From Embleya scabrispora (GTDB taxonomy: Bacteria > Actinomycetota > Actinomycetes > Streptomycetales > Streptomycetaceae): a stretch of 64,000 bases of DNA. The stretch is from contig NZ_MWQN01000004.1 of assembly GCF_002024165.1 (NCBI RefSeq), positions 372,001 to 436,000 on the forward strand, written 5' to 3'. A program made the translations under genes and the position numbers. The notes under the pieces are model-generated. The model saw only the letters and a list, made by a program, of their open reading frames with translations. It was not told where the DNA came from and made no database searches. How positions within the stretch are numbered: the stretch's first letter is position 1; every line of letters starts with the position of its first letter. Below, piece by piece: positions 46,389-55,272 of this stretch.

Positions 46389-47582
46389 TCATCGCCCGCG
46401 GCGCCTCATGTACAAGTCGAAGGCCCGGTAGACCATCGGTCGCAGCGGCAGGTCCCACTCGCCGACGTACCGCACCGCCCGACCGCCGGTGCCGACCTTG
46501 AACCGGATCAGGCCCACGTGCGGGTCGTCCGCATCGAGGGTGGGGGTGATGCCGCGCAGGTCGTAGACGTCGCAGCCGGCCGCCAGCGAGTCGCGGATCA
46601 TCGCCCACTGGCACGCGTTGGAGCCGCGCACCTCGCGCTTGTCGGTGGAGGACGCGCCGTACGAGTACCACGCGTGCGCACCCACGCGGACCAGGATGGT
46701 CGCGGCGACCGGGTCGCTCCCGTGGCGAGCCACGTAGAGCTTGATCCGCTCCGGATCCTCCGCGCCCATCGCCTCGAACATGCTCTCGAAGTAGCGCAGG
46801 GGCCGGGGAATGAAGCGGTCGCGTTCGGCGGTGTGCACGTAGAGGTCGTGGAATGCCGGCAGGTCCGTTTCGATCGCGACCACCACGCCCTCCTTCTCCG
46901 CCTTCCTGATGTTGCGACGCCAGAGCTGGTTCATGCCCGCGAGCACGTCGTCCTCGGTCCTGCCGGCCAGCGGAATCTCGTACTTGAACTGCGGCTGACC
47001 GAGCCCGAAACCGTCTTCCGGGCTCTGCGGCAGCCATCCGGCGTCCCTGAGTCGGCCGCTCACGTGGGCGCCGACCGGGTCGGGCGAGCGACCGGGGATG
47101 TCGGTGAGCCGCCGGATGTCCGGATCGGCGGCACCCTCCTTGACCTGTTCCGCGCTCCACGTGTCCATGCGCACCGGCGGGCACAGCCGGATCGCGAACG
47201 CCCCGCGGGCCTCGAGGTGGGCCGCCAGCGGGTCGAGCCAGGCGTCGATCTCACCGGTCCAATCGATGGTCGGCCCTTCCGGCAGATAGGCCAGCGTGTA
47301 GCGCTCCAGCCGCGGCACCGGACGGTGCAGTACGAGTCCGGCGCCGACCAGTCGCGGCCCGTCGAACCAGCCGACCGATTCGCCGCGCCACTCGGTCTTG
47401 ACGCGACCCCACGCCGGCGTCTGGAGGAAGCTGACCGAGCGCTGCGCCCGCACGAACGCCAAGTGCTCGGTCGTGCCGATCGACGCGACGGTCAGACCTG
47501 CTCCCGCGGCCGGGGGCGCGGCGGGCGGCCGGGAGGGACGAGGACGCCGGACTGCCGTTCGTTTCGGCTGGCGGGAGGACAT
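46389..47582 (-). CDS. vanK: FemX/VanK-type peptidoglycan bridge aminoacyltransferase
   Basis: 397 aa FemABX-family aminoacyl-tRNA-dependent transferase with two GNAT-like lobes: FLQTPAWGRVKTEWRGESVGWFDG in the first, NQLWRRNIRKAEKEGV and YSYGASSTDKREVRGSNACQWAMI in the second. In Streptomyces, VanK adds the branch amino acid to D-Lac-ended precursors that the housekeeping FemX cannot use. An Arg/Pro-rich tail of 30 residues precedes the domain. It shares its promoter element with vanH, so it belongs to the VanRS regulon. Divergent from vanR. Confidence 0.92.
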   Translation of the reverse strand: MSSRQPKRTAVRRPRPSRPPAAPPAAGAGLTVASIGTTEHLAFVRAQRSVSFLQTPAWGRVKTEWRGESVGWFDGPRLVGAGLVLHRPVPRLERYTLAYLPEGPTIDWTGEIDAWLDPLAAHLEARGAFAIRLCPPVRMDTWSAEQVKEGAADPDIRRLTDIPGRSPDPVGAHVSGRLRDAGWLPQSPEDGFGLGQPQFKYEIPLAGRTEDDVLAGMNQLWRRNIRKAEKEGVVVAIETDLPAFHDLYVHTAERDRFIPRPLRYFESMFEAMGAEDPERIKLYVARHGSDPVAATILVRVGAHAWYSYGASSTDKREVRGSNACQWAMIRDSLAAGCDVYDLRGITPTLDADDPHVGLIRFKVGTGGRAVRYVGEWDLPLRPMVYRAFDLYMRRRGR

Positions 47583-47588
47583 TGCGCC

Positions 47589-47646
47589 AGTGAAGGCGGC
47601 GCGCCGTTGCGGGCACGTATGCGCTTTTCGATAGACCGACGATATG
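47589..47646 (-). promoter_or_regulatory. 58-bp VanR-type promoter/operator of vanK (vanR divergent)
   Basis: Second copy of the element described for vanH. It lies within the 86-bp gap between vanK (start 47582) and the divergent vanR (start 47669), so VanR binding here could also affect its own gene. Confidence 0.8.
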
Positions 47647-47668
47647 CGGCGCCTCGTAGCATCGGGGC

Positions 47669-48364
47669 ATGCGTGTGCTGATCGTCGAGGACGAGCCCTA
47701 TATGGCCGAAGCCATCCGCGATGGCCTGCGCCTGGAGGCGATCGCGGCCGACATCGCCGGAGACGGCGACACGGCCCTGGAGTTGCTGAGCGTCAACAGC
47801 TACCACATCGCCGTCCTCGACCGGGACATCCCCGGCCCGTCGGGCGACGAGGTCGCCACCCGCATCATCGCCTCCGGCAGCGGCATGCCCATCCTCATGC
47901 TCACCGCCGCCGACCGCATCGACGACAAGGTCACCGGGTTCGAACTCGGCGCCGACGACTACCTCACCAAGCCGTTCGAGCTGCGCGAACTCGTGCTCAG
48001 GCTGCGGGCTTTGGACCGCAGACGCGCACACAGCAGACCTCCGGTGCGCGAACTGGCGGGTGTGCGGCTGGACCCCTTCCGTCGAGAGGTCTACCGCGAC
48101 GGGCGCTATGTGGCGCTGACGAGGAAGCAGTTCGCGGTGCTCGAAGTCCTCGTCGCCGCCGAAGGCGGTGTCGTCAGCGCCGAGGAACTCCTGGCGCGCG
48201 CCTGGGACGAGAACGCCGACCCGTTCACCAACGCGGTACGCATCACCGTCTCGGCCCTGCGCAAACGGCTCGGCGAGCCCTGGATCATCCTCACCGTACC
48301 CGGCGTCGGGTACCGCATCGACGCCCAACCGGAGCCCGATCGCGAGGGCGCGGGCCGTGCATAG
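47669..48364 (+). CDS. vanR: Response regulator VanR
   Basis: 231 aa OmpR-type regulator. Receiver VLIVEDEPYMAE, DRDIPGPSG with the phospho-Asp region, MLTAADR, DDYLTKPF; C-terminal winged helix EVYRDGRYVALTRKQFAVLEVL to RITVSALRKRLGEPWIILTVPGVGYR. Activates vanH/vanK promoters on sensing glycopeptide via VanS. Its TAG overlaps the VanS GTG region. Identification as VanR rests on family plus the surrounding van genes. Confidence 0.95.
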   Translation: MRVLIVEDEPYMAEAIRDGLRLEAIAADIAGDGDTALELLSVNSYHIAVLDRDIPGPSGDEVATRIIASGSGMPILMLTAADRIDDKVTGFELGADDYLTKPFELRELVLRLRALDRRRAHSRPPVRELAGVRLDPFRREVYRDGRYVALTRKQFAVLEVLVAAEGGVVSAEELLARAWDENADPFTNAVRITVSALRKRLGEPWIILTVPGVGYRIDAQPEPDREGAGRA

Positions 48365-49556
48365 GGCGTCGGTTCAGCCCCTGGGCAAGGCACCCCCGCA
48401 GGCCGTGCACAAGACGCCCGAGCAGCCGGTGGACCGCGCTCCCGGACTGAGCGCCCGCCTCAAACTGACCCTCAGCTACGCCGGCTTCCTCATGTTGGCC
48501 GGCTTCCTGCTGCTGATCGTGCTGTGGTGGTCCCTGTGGCGCTATGTGCCCTACAAGCCGATCAGGGACAGCGACGGTTTGGTCCCCCGGCACGGTCGCA
48601 TGATCTTCCTGCGCTCCTTCATGCCGGTCGCGACCACGATCATGAGCTTCCTGCTGGTGTTCGGTCTGGTGGGCGGATGGATTCTCGCCGGCCGCATGCT
48701 CGCCCCGCTCACCCGCATCACGGACGCCACGCGCAAGGCCGCCGACGGGTCGCTCTCCCACCGGATCCGATTGCGGGGCCGCAAGGACGAGTTCCGCGAA
48801 CTCGCCGACACCTTCGACGCGATGCTCGCCCGCCTCGAGGAACACGTCGCCGAACAACGAAGATTCGCCGCCAACGCCTCGCACGAACTGCGCACCCCGC
48901 TGGCGATCTCGCAAACGCTTCTCGACGTGGCCCGCAACAATCCGACCCAGGACCACGGCGAACTCGTCGCCCGCCTGCACGCCGTCAACACCCGGGCGAT
49001 CGAACTCACCGAGGCGCTGCTCGTCCTCAGCCGCACCGACCAGGGCTCCGTCACCCGAGAACCCGTCGACCTGTCGCTGTTGGCGGAGGAAGCCGCCGAA
49101 ACACTGCTCCCGCTCGCCGAGAAACGTGGCGTCACCATCGACGCCTCCGGCGAGATCACCCCCACCGTCGGGTCGCCGGCGCTCCTGCTCCAGATGACGA
49201 CGAACCTCGTACACAACGCCATCGTGCACAACCTGCCCGAACAGGGCGCCGTGTGGGTCGAGACCGGCGTCCGCGCGAACAACGTGGTGCTCACGGTGGA
49301 AAACAGCGGCGAGGTGCTGTCCACGCAGCTGGTCTCGACCCTCACCGAACCCTTCCAGCGCGGCACCGAACGCATCCGCAACGACCACGCGGGCGTCGGC
49401 CTGGGGCTGGCGATCGTCAAGAGCATCGTCCGGGTACACGACGGATCCCTCGTCATCACCCCACGCCCCTGGGGCGGACTGCGCATCACCGTCGAATTGC
49501 CCACCGCGACCCGAACGCCCGCCCCGCGGTCCCGGCGAGCGGACGCGACACCGTAA
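48357..49556 (+). CDS. vanS: Sensor histidine kinase VanS
   Basis: 399 aa from GTG 48357, overlapping vanR by 8 bp. Two membrane helices (LTLSYAGFLMLAGFLLLIVLWW and FMPVATTIMSFLLVFGLVGGWILAG) around a short extracytoplasmic loop of about 30 residues; then HAMP (RMLAPLTRITDATRKAADGSL), phosphoacceptor NASHELRTPLAISQTLLD, and HATPase motifs NLVHNAIVHN and GVGLGLAIVK. It detects glycopeptide at the membrane face and controls VanR. Confidence 0.95.
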   Translation: MHRASVQPLGKAPPQAVHKTPEQPVDRAPGLSARLKLTLSYAGFLMLAGFLLLIVLWWSLWRYVPYKPIRDSDGLVPRHGRMIFLRSFMPVATTIMSFLLVFGLVGGWILAGRMLAPLTRITDATRKAADGSLSHRIRLRGRKDEFRELADTFDAMLARLEEHVAEQRRFAANASHELRTPLAISQTLLDVARNNPTQDHGELVARLHAVNTRAIELTEALLVLSRTDQGSVTREPVDLSLLAEEAAETLLPLAEKRGVTIDASGEITPTVGSPALLLQMTTNLVHNAIVHNLPEQGAVWVETGVRANNVVLTVENSGEVLSTQLVSTLTEPFQRGTERIRNDHAGVGLGLAIVKSIVRVHDGSLVITPRPWGGLRITVELPTATRTPAPRSRRADATP

Positions 49557-49754
49557 GCGGGCCCGAGGCGTCCTGGACGTCATGCCCCTCGCCTCGAAGC
49601 CGTATCTCGTCGAGATGACGACTGTGGACCGTGACCCCCGTGGTATCGCTGTCCCAGGCCCGTCAGGGGGACTCGGCCCGCCCACCGCGCGTCATCGCGC
49701 CACAATGGGCCTCGCGCCACCGCACATCGCCGACACCAGGCCAGGGAGCCCGCC

Positions 49755-50771
49755 GTGACCGCGACCCGCCGCCTCATCTCGCCCCGCCGCTGGGCCCCTC
49801 CCCCGGCCCCGGCCGATCGTGGACGCACACGCGTCACCGGCCGCTTCGTCGTCGACCGCCGCATCGCGACCGGCGGGCACGGCCCCGAGGACGTGATCTT
49901 CGACGAGCGGGGCGGACTGCTCACCGGCCTCGGCGACGGCAGCGTCGTGCGCATCGACCCTGCCACCGGTGCCCGTACGGTGCTCGGGAACACCGGAGGC
50001 CGTCCGCTGGGGCTCGAACCCTCCGCCGACGGCGGCGTCCTGGTGTGCGACCACGATCGGGGGCTGCTGCGCATGTCCGCCGACGGATCGGTCGAAGTAC
50101 TCGTCGACACGGTCGAGGACCGGCCGCTCACCTTCGCGAGCAACGTGGTGGAAGGCCCGGGCGGGACCGTCTGGTTCACGGTGTCCACGCGTCGCTGGGA
50201 CCTGGAACACCACCTCGGCGACTTCCTGGAGCACTCCTGTACCGGCCTGCTGGTCCGTCGTGACCGCGACGGCGCTGTCACCGTGCTGCGCGACGACCTC
50301 AAGTTCGCCAACGGCCTCGTCCTCGCACCGGATGCCTCCCACCTGCTCGTGGCCGAGACCAGCGGGTACCGGGTGAGCCGCTACCGTCTCACCGGGCCGA
50401 ACGCCGGCGGCATGGAGCCCTTCGTCGACAACCTCCCCGGCCTGCCCGACAACATGAGCCTGGGCCGGGACGGGTTGGTGTGGGTGTCCCTCGTGGCGCC
50501 CCGAAACGCGCTGCTGGACCGGCTGTTGCCGCTGCCGGGCTTCCTTCGACTGCTGGTGTGGAACCTCCCGGAGGCGATCCGCCCCGAGGCCACCCCCATC
50601 GCCTGGGTGATGGCGTTCGACCTCGACGGTCGCCTCGTCCACGACCTGCGCGCGGACGACGGTTCGTACGCCTTCGTCACCAGCGTCGCCGAACACGACG
50701 GAACGCTGGTCGCGGGCAGCGTGCGCCAGGACGACATCGTCGTCCTGGCGCACACACCCTCGGCGGGGTGA
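49755..50771 (+). CDS. SMP-30/strictosidine-synthase-like beta-propeller protein
   Basis: 338 aa, six-bladed propeller of the gluconolactonase/strictosidine-synthase superfamily. GPEDVIFDERGGLLTGLGDGSVVRID, NVVEGPGGTVWFTVST, FANGLVLAPDASHLLVAETSGYRVSRYRLTG and LPGLPDNMSLGRDGLVWVSLVAPRNALLDRL fit the Arylesterase/Str_synth repeats. The likely role is a lactonase- or arylesterase-type hydrolase acting on an unknown small molecule. GTG at 49755 with GGGAG upstream. First gene of the hydrolase/regulator cluster. Confidence 0.85.
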   Translation: MTATRRLISPRRWAPPPAPADRGRTRVTGRFVVDRRIATGGHGPEDVIFDERGGLLTGLGDGSVVRIDPATGARTVLGNTGGRPLGLEPSADGGVLVCDHDRGLLRMSADGSVEVLVDTVEDRPLTFASNVVEGPGGTVWFTVSTRRWDLEHHLGDFLEHSCTGLLVRRDRDGAVTVLRDDLKFANGLVLAPDASHLLVAETSGYRVSRYRLTGPNAGGMEPFVDNLPGLPDNMSLGRDGLVWVSLVAPRNALLDRLLPLPGFLRLLVWNLPEAIRPEATPIAWVMAFDLDGRLVHDLRADDGSYAFVTSVAEHDGTLVAGSVRQDDIVVLAHTPSAG

Positions 50772-50991
50772 AGAGCCACCGGAGGATGCGCGCCGAGGCC
50801 GTCCCCGTCACCGGCGTCCCGCCGGTCGCGGCGCCGGGGGTGGTCTGCGGGCGGTGGAGGAATCTGTGCACGGAACGGCACGTGTTCTTCCACAGGGCGC
50901 GGCCTCCGCGCCGGGTCCGCTCCGTAAGGTTGGGACCGGAAGCCGCGCCCGTCGGTCGAGAGGCCGAGGGCATGCCGAAGCAGGAGTCTCC

Positions 50992-51960
50992 GTGGACCAC
51001 GAACCCCAACCCGGACGGGAACCGGTCGTGCTCGAACCCTTGGTGCGCGCGTTCGTGGACGAGCACCGGCGCGTGGCTTCGACCGGCGAGGACGGGGTGC
51101 GCTCACCCACTCGGCTCAACGGTTTCCTCCCGGGACGGCACTCGGAGGCGTCCGGCACCCACGCCGCGGACGACCCCGACGTCGAGGAGGAGCGGCTGAC
51201 GGTGCCCGTCGCGCGCGACGATCGTCAGATCGTCCGCGTCCTGCGCCCCGTCGACGCCGACGAGCCCCTGCCGGTGATCCTGTACCTACCCGCCCCGTCC
51301 CGGACCCGGACCGACGCTCCCCCGCAGCAGGCGTTCGAGCGCGACCTCGTGCTCGGCGCGGACGCCGCGGTCGTCGTCCTCGACCCGCCGCACCCGCACG
51401 GCGAGGGCCATCCCGCCACGGTGGAGCGCCTCCACGCGGTCGCCTCGTGGCTCCGCGCACACGGCTCGGACGCGGGACTCGACCCGCGTCGCGTCGCCGC
51501 CGTCGGCGTGTCCACCGGGGCGAACCTGGTGGCCGGCCTGACCCTGACCACTAAGCGCCACGGCGGTCCGCCGCTGCTTCAACAGGTGCTGATCTGCCCG
51601 GCCGCCGATGCCTCGGCCTTTTCGACGTCCTGGTATGCCGAATTCGTGGACGGCTGCGTCCTCGACCCCGGGCTCCTTCGCGAGAGCACCGTGTCGCCGC
51701 TGCACGCCGGTGTCGACGAACTGTCGGGCCTGCCTCCCGCGCTGATCCTCGTCGCGGAGGCCGACGTCCTGCGCGACGAGGGGGAAGCGTACGCCGCCAG
51801 GCTGCGCACCGCCGGTGTCCCCGTGGTCTCGCTGCGCTACCACGGGACGATCCACGCCTTCGTCGCCCTCGACGCGCTGCGCGAGAGCCACGCCTCCCGG
51901 GCGGCGCGCGTCCAGGTCGTCGACACGCTGCACGTCGCGCTGCACACCTGGCGCGGTTGA
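50992..51960 (+). CDS. HSL-type alpha/beta hydrolase lacking the HGG oxyanion motif
   Basis: 322 aa from GTG 50992 (AGGAG 5 nt upstream). Clearly paralogous to the 59205 enzyme over its whole length (RASEDVLRDEGEAYA-type C terminus: EADVLRDEGEAYAARLRTAGVPV). It keeps the nucleophile motif GVSTGANL and the terminal Asp/His regions (EADVLRDE, GTIHAFV). Where the paralogue has PVILYIHGAGWVFGN, this one has PVILYLPAPSRTR. The HG(G/A)G oxyanion hole is therefore gone, and a lid segment is shortened. It may be inactive, a binding protein or an altered catalyst. Same strand as the AraC genes that follow. Confidence 0.85.
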   Translation: MDHEPQPGREPVVLEPLVRAFVDEHRRVASTGEDGVRSPTRLNGFLPGRHSEASGTHAADDPDVEEERLTVPVARDDRQIVRVLRPVDADEPLPVILYLPAPSRTRTDAPPQQAFERDLVLGADAAVVVLDPPHPHGEGHPATVERLHAVASWLRAHGSDAGLDPRRVAAVGVSTGANLVAGLTLTTKRHGGPPLLQQVLICPAADASAFSTSWYAEFVDGCVLDPGLLRESTVSPLHAGVDELSGLPPALILVAEADVLRDEGEAYAARLRTAGVPVVSLRYHGTIHAFVALDALRESHASRAARVQVVDTLHVALHTWRG

Positions 51961-52011
51961 CGGAGTCGACAGCCAAACCGCCTGCTCGGGAGCCGGTCGA
52001 CGCGCCGTCGG

Positions 52012-52054
52012 GCGTAAGTCGATCGACCCGGCTTCGCGCGTGAGTCAGTTGACC
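52012..52054 (+). promoter_or_regulatory. Two 17-bp direct repeats ahead of tandem AraC genes
   Basis: GCGTAAGTCGATCGACC (52012-52028) and GCGTGAGTCAGTTGACC (52038-52054), 26 bp apart, 13 of 17 identical. They lie in the leader of the first AraC-type gene (start 52136) and could be operator half-sites for one of the three regulators. Confidence 0.45.
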
Positions 52055-52135
52055 TAACGTCGCGTGCGGACGCCGCGCAAGGATCATGGAGCGGCCGGTC
52101 CAGCGCCGTACGACGGCGACCTGGGTGGAGTGACG

Positions 52136-53031
52136 ATGCGGCCTGTCATGGTGACGGAACCCCCGCGGGCCGAGGCCACGCCCGGATCGTCGGCCCGCGG
52201 CACCGGACTGCGGGCCCGGACGGTGCGCCTTCTCGACGGGGACGGACTTCCCGATCTCGCGGGTGCGGCGAACGCGGACGCGCACACGGGCGCGGACCCG
52301 CGTACGGACACGGTCGTGGTCGCGATCCCGATCTCCGGATCGATCACCGTGACCACCGACGACGGCGACGACGTTCTCTCGACGGGCGCCCTCCTCGTCG
52401 TCGACGGCCGGCGCCCGTCGACGTTCGCCTCCGTCGGAGTCTGCGAACTGGCACTGGTGGCGTTCGCCCGGGGACTGCTGACCGAGCCGGACCCGGCCAT
52501 TCGGCGGGTGGCCGGACGTGTCCTCGACGCCGAGCGCGGCACCGCCGCCCTCGTCTCGTCGGCCGTGGTGTCCCTGTGCCGAACCCCGGGGCCCGACGTC
52601 GTACCGCTCGACCGGATGAGCCATCACGTGGCGGACCTCGTCTCGACGCTGATCGCGGAACTCGACGAGAACCCGCGGCCGGCTCGTGCCGACGAACTGA
52701 TGGCCGACATCCGCTGGTACGTCAACTGCCGCCTCGGCGACCCGGGACTGAGCCCCGAGAGCATCGCGGCGGCGCACTACATATCCGTCCGCTATCTGCA
52801 CAAGCTCTTCGAGGGGAAGGCGTCACCCTCGCCCGCTGGATCCAAAGGCGTCGTCTGCACGAGTGCCGTCGGGAACTCGGGCGCACGGGCCGGGACACCG
52901 TGAAGGTCGCCACCGTGGCCCAGCGCTGGGGTTTCGCCAATCCGGCGCATTTCAGCCGGGCCTTTCGCGCCGCCTTCGGCGTCTCGCCCCGGGACTGGCG
53001 CGAGTCGCGTGCCACGGGGCGCGAGGACTGA
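52136..53031 (+). pseudogene. AraC-family regulator (tandem copy 1), apparent 1-base frameshift
   Basis: Starts at ATG 52136 (GGTGGAG 5 nt upstream). The N-terminal cupin-like sensor and first HTH helix (LGDPGLSPESIAAAHYISVRYLHKLFEG) are in one frame; after GAGGGGAAGG (52811-52820) the protein drops out of frame. The second HTH (TLARWIQRRRLHECRRELG, RWGFANPAHFSRAFRAAFGVSPRDWR) continues in another frame to 53031. One extra G in the GGGG run restores EGEGVTLARW and 299 codons, the family length. As it stands the ORF stops at 52903 without the second HTH and would not bind DNA normally. Confidence 0.85.
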
Positions 53032-53159
53032 GGTGCCCGCAGCCCGGCACCCGTCCCACGGGGGCGCCGGTCACGACCCGCACGCCGGCACGGCGGCGGC
53101 ACCGCGACGACGCGAAAGCGGACGACCGGCCCCGGTCACCCCACGGAAGGAAGCGATAG

Positions 53160-54053
53160 GTGAGCGTCACCGACCAGGCGTCGTTGCCACGTGTGGTCCG
53201 CACGAACAGGCTCGGCTACCTCCGGGTCGCAACGATCGAGGCGGACCCGGGCGCGCCGCACACGGTGCCCCCGCGCTTCGCGGACAGGTCCGCCCCGTAC
53301 CTCGGCGTCGGAGTCCAGGATCTCGGCACCTCCCGGGTGGTCCAGAACGGGCACGGATCGCTCGTGCGCCCGGGTGAGCTCTTCGTCGTCGACGCGGACA
53401 GGACGTTCACGCTCGAACACGAGAGCCACGTGCGCGTGCACGCGTTCCGGCTGCCCCGTCGGGCCGTGGCCATCGCCGACCGCGACGTGCACGCCGTCAC
53501 CGCGCGGGCCATCGTCCCGGGCAGCGGTGTCTCCGCCGTGGTCAAGGCCGTGCTGACCTCGCTGGCCTGTTCGCCCGATCCCTTCGCACCGGCGGTGGGC
53601 GAAAGACTGGCGGGCAACGTCACGGACCTGCTGGCGAGCCTGATCACCGAGCTCGCCCCGTCGGCGGCGCCCGCGCCGCCCTCGGTGTCGAGCGAGCTCA
53701 CGCTCCGTATCCGGAAGTACATCGACGCGAACCTCGGCGATCCCGACCTCTCGCCGGAGCGGGTCGCACGCTCGCAGCGCATCTCGCCGCGCTACCTGCA
53801 CCGGGTGTTCGAGTCCGAGGACATCACCGTGGGCAGACTGATCCAGCGCCGCCGTCTCGAGGAGTGCGCTCGCGAGCTCGCCAGGCGCGGACGCAGCAGC
53901 CCCACCGTGGCGGCGGTCGCCCAACGTTGGGGCTTCGTCAGCCCGGCCCACTTCAGCCGGGCCTTCCGCGCGATGTACGGCGTCTCTCCGACGGAGTGGC
54001 GCGACCGGGGGCAGGGGCCGCACCCGGCGGTGCCCGGCCCTGGGAAGTCCTGA
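53160..54053 (+). CDS. AraC-family regulator (tandem copy 2)
   Basis: 297 aa from GTG 53160. Sensor domain with the AraC-binding-like pattern (SRVVQNGHGSLVRPGELFVVDADRTFTLEHESHVRVHAFRLPRRAV) and two HTHs (LGDPDLSPERVARSQRISPRYLHRVFESEDITVGRLIQRRRLEECARELAR; VAQRWGFVSPAHFSRAFRAMYGVSPTEWR). Intact. Very similar layout to copies 1 and 3; arose by tandem duplication or shared recruitment. The shared C-terminal sequence suggests similar operators. Confidence 0.9.
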   Translation: MSVTDQASLPRVVRTNRLGYLRVATIEADPGAPHTVPPRFADRSAPYLGVGVQDLGTSRVVQNGHGSLVRPGELFVVDADRTFTLEHESHVRVHAFRLPRRAVAIADRDVHAVTARAIVPGSGVSAVVKAVLTSLACSPDPFAPAVGERLAGNVTDLLASLITELAPSAAPAPPSVSSELTLRIRKYIDANLGDPDLSPERVARSQRISPRYLHRVFESEDITVGRLIQRRRLEECARELARRGRSSPTVAAVAQRWGFVSPAHFSRAFRAMYGVSPTEWRDRGQGPHPAVPGPGKS

Positions 54054-54218
54054 CGGCGGGCACGGGGCCCGGGTCCCGGTGCGCGAAGTGCCACGTCGGC
54101 CGCCGGCGCGCGGCGGGTACGGCCGTAACCTGGTGCCGGAGATCCCGACGAGTGGCAACGCGCCGGTCGCTACGCGACGGACGCACCCCGAATGATCGCG
54201 GCCTGGTGAGGAGGCGGT

Positions 54219-55187
54219 GTGGACGTCCTGCTGGAAACCACGTTCGACGACGAACGCGACGCGCGTGAGCGCCTCGAAGGCGCGTTTCGCCGATCCCTCG
54301 GGCCGGTCGGGGTCACCGTTCCGCGAGGGCGTCGGGTCGGAGCCGCATTCACCGGCACCCGGATCGGATACGCACGCGTGCTCACCGTCGCGTCGAGCGG
54401 CCTGGGGTTCGGCCGCGGCACCCGGATGACGCACCGTCACCCGCTCGGGGCCGTGACCGTCGCCCTCCAGCGCCAGGGCGTCGCGTCCATCGCGCAGGAC
54501 GGCCGTGACACCGTGCTCAGGGGTGGTCAGGCCGCCCTCATCGACATGCGCCGCCCCTTCGCCGTCCGCCAGTGCGACGACTTCACGATGAACCTCGTGC
54601 GCTTGCCCCACGACGTCGTCGCCCGGCTCGGCGGAGCGTTGGAAGACGCCACGGGTCGGGTGATCGCGCCCGGATCCGGTGTCGGCGGGATCTTCGTCGA
54701 CTTCGTCGCCCGGCTCGCCGACGTCTGCGTCCACGTCTCCGCCGGGATCGGCGAGCGTCTCGCCGGCCACACCGCGGAGCTGCTGGCGACCGTCCTCGAA
54801 GAGGAGTACCGGACCGACGGCGCACGAACCGATGCCGCAATCCCCCGGGTACACCTCGTCGACCAGGTCCTGGGCTACATCGACACCCACCTCGGCGACC
54901 CCGGACTGTCCCCCGAGGCAATCGCGGCGCAGCAGCGCATCACGGTGGGCCACCTCCACCGGCTCTTCGACGGCGGGCAGGGGGCCTCACTCGGCCGGGT
55001 CATCCAGCAGCGTCGTGTCGACGCGTGCGTCCGCGAACTCGACCGGCGTGCCGCCATGCGCCCGCGACTGACCGACGTGGCCCGTCGGTGGGGGTTCGCC
55101 GATACGGCGCACTTCACGAAGGCGTTCGCGGCCGTGCACGGCACGCCGTTTCGGTCACGCCGCGCACGGCCGCTCGCGACGGGGTAG
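54219..55187 (+). CDS. AraC-family regulator (tandem copy 3)
   Basis: 322 aa from GTG 54219 (GAGGAGG 4 nt upstream). N-terminal sensor with HPLGAVTVALQRQGVASIAQDGRDTVLRGGQAALIDMRRPF; C-terminal HTHs LGDPGLSPEAIAAQQRITVGHLHRLFDGGQGASLGRVIQQRRVDACVREL and VARRWGFADTAHFTKAFAAVHGTPFR. The recognition-helix residues (DTAHFTKAF) differ from copies 1 and 2 (NPAHFSRAF, SPAHFSRAF), so its target may differ. Ends about 90 bp before the convergent STAS gene. Confidence 0.9.
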   Translation: MDVLLETTFDDERDARERLEGAFRRSLGPVGVTVPRGRRVGAAFTGTRIGYARVLTVASSGLGFGRGTRMTHRHPLGAVTVALQRQGVASIAQDGRDTVLRGGQAALIDMRRPFAVRQCDDFTMNLVRLPHDVVARLGGALEDATGRVIAPGSGVGGIFVDFVARLADVCVHVSAGIGERLAGHTAELLATVLEEEYRTDGARTDAAIPRVHLVDQVLGYIDTHLGDPGLSPEAIAAQQRITVGHLHRLFDGGQGASLGRVIQQRRVDACVRELDRRAAMRPRLTDVARRWGFADTAHFTKAFAAVHGTPFRSRRARPLATG

Positions 55188-55202
55188 CCGCGCGACGCGC
55201 GG
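55188..55202. terminator. Short GC hairpin after AraC copy 3
   Basis: CCGCGCG-A-CGCGCGG (55188-55202) immediately after the AraC stop, in the 85-bp gap between convergent genes. Small, so only a weak terminator candidate. Confidence 0.35.
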
Positions 55203-55272
55203 ACGGGACGACTTCGCGACGAGACGGGACGATCGCACGACCATGCTTCGGGCCGCGCCCCCGGAGGCGACC

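Noticed and set aside
43585-49556. Possibility that the van genes belong to a glycopeptide biosynthetic cluster with the NRPS
   Set aside because: About 38 kb apart with unrelated genes between. No glycosyltransferase, P450 crosslinking enzyme, halogenase or Hpg/Dpg genes are in the window.
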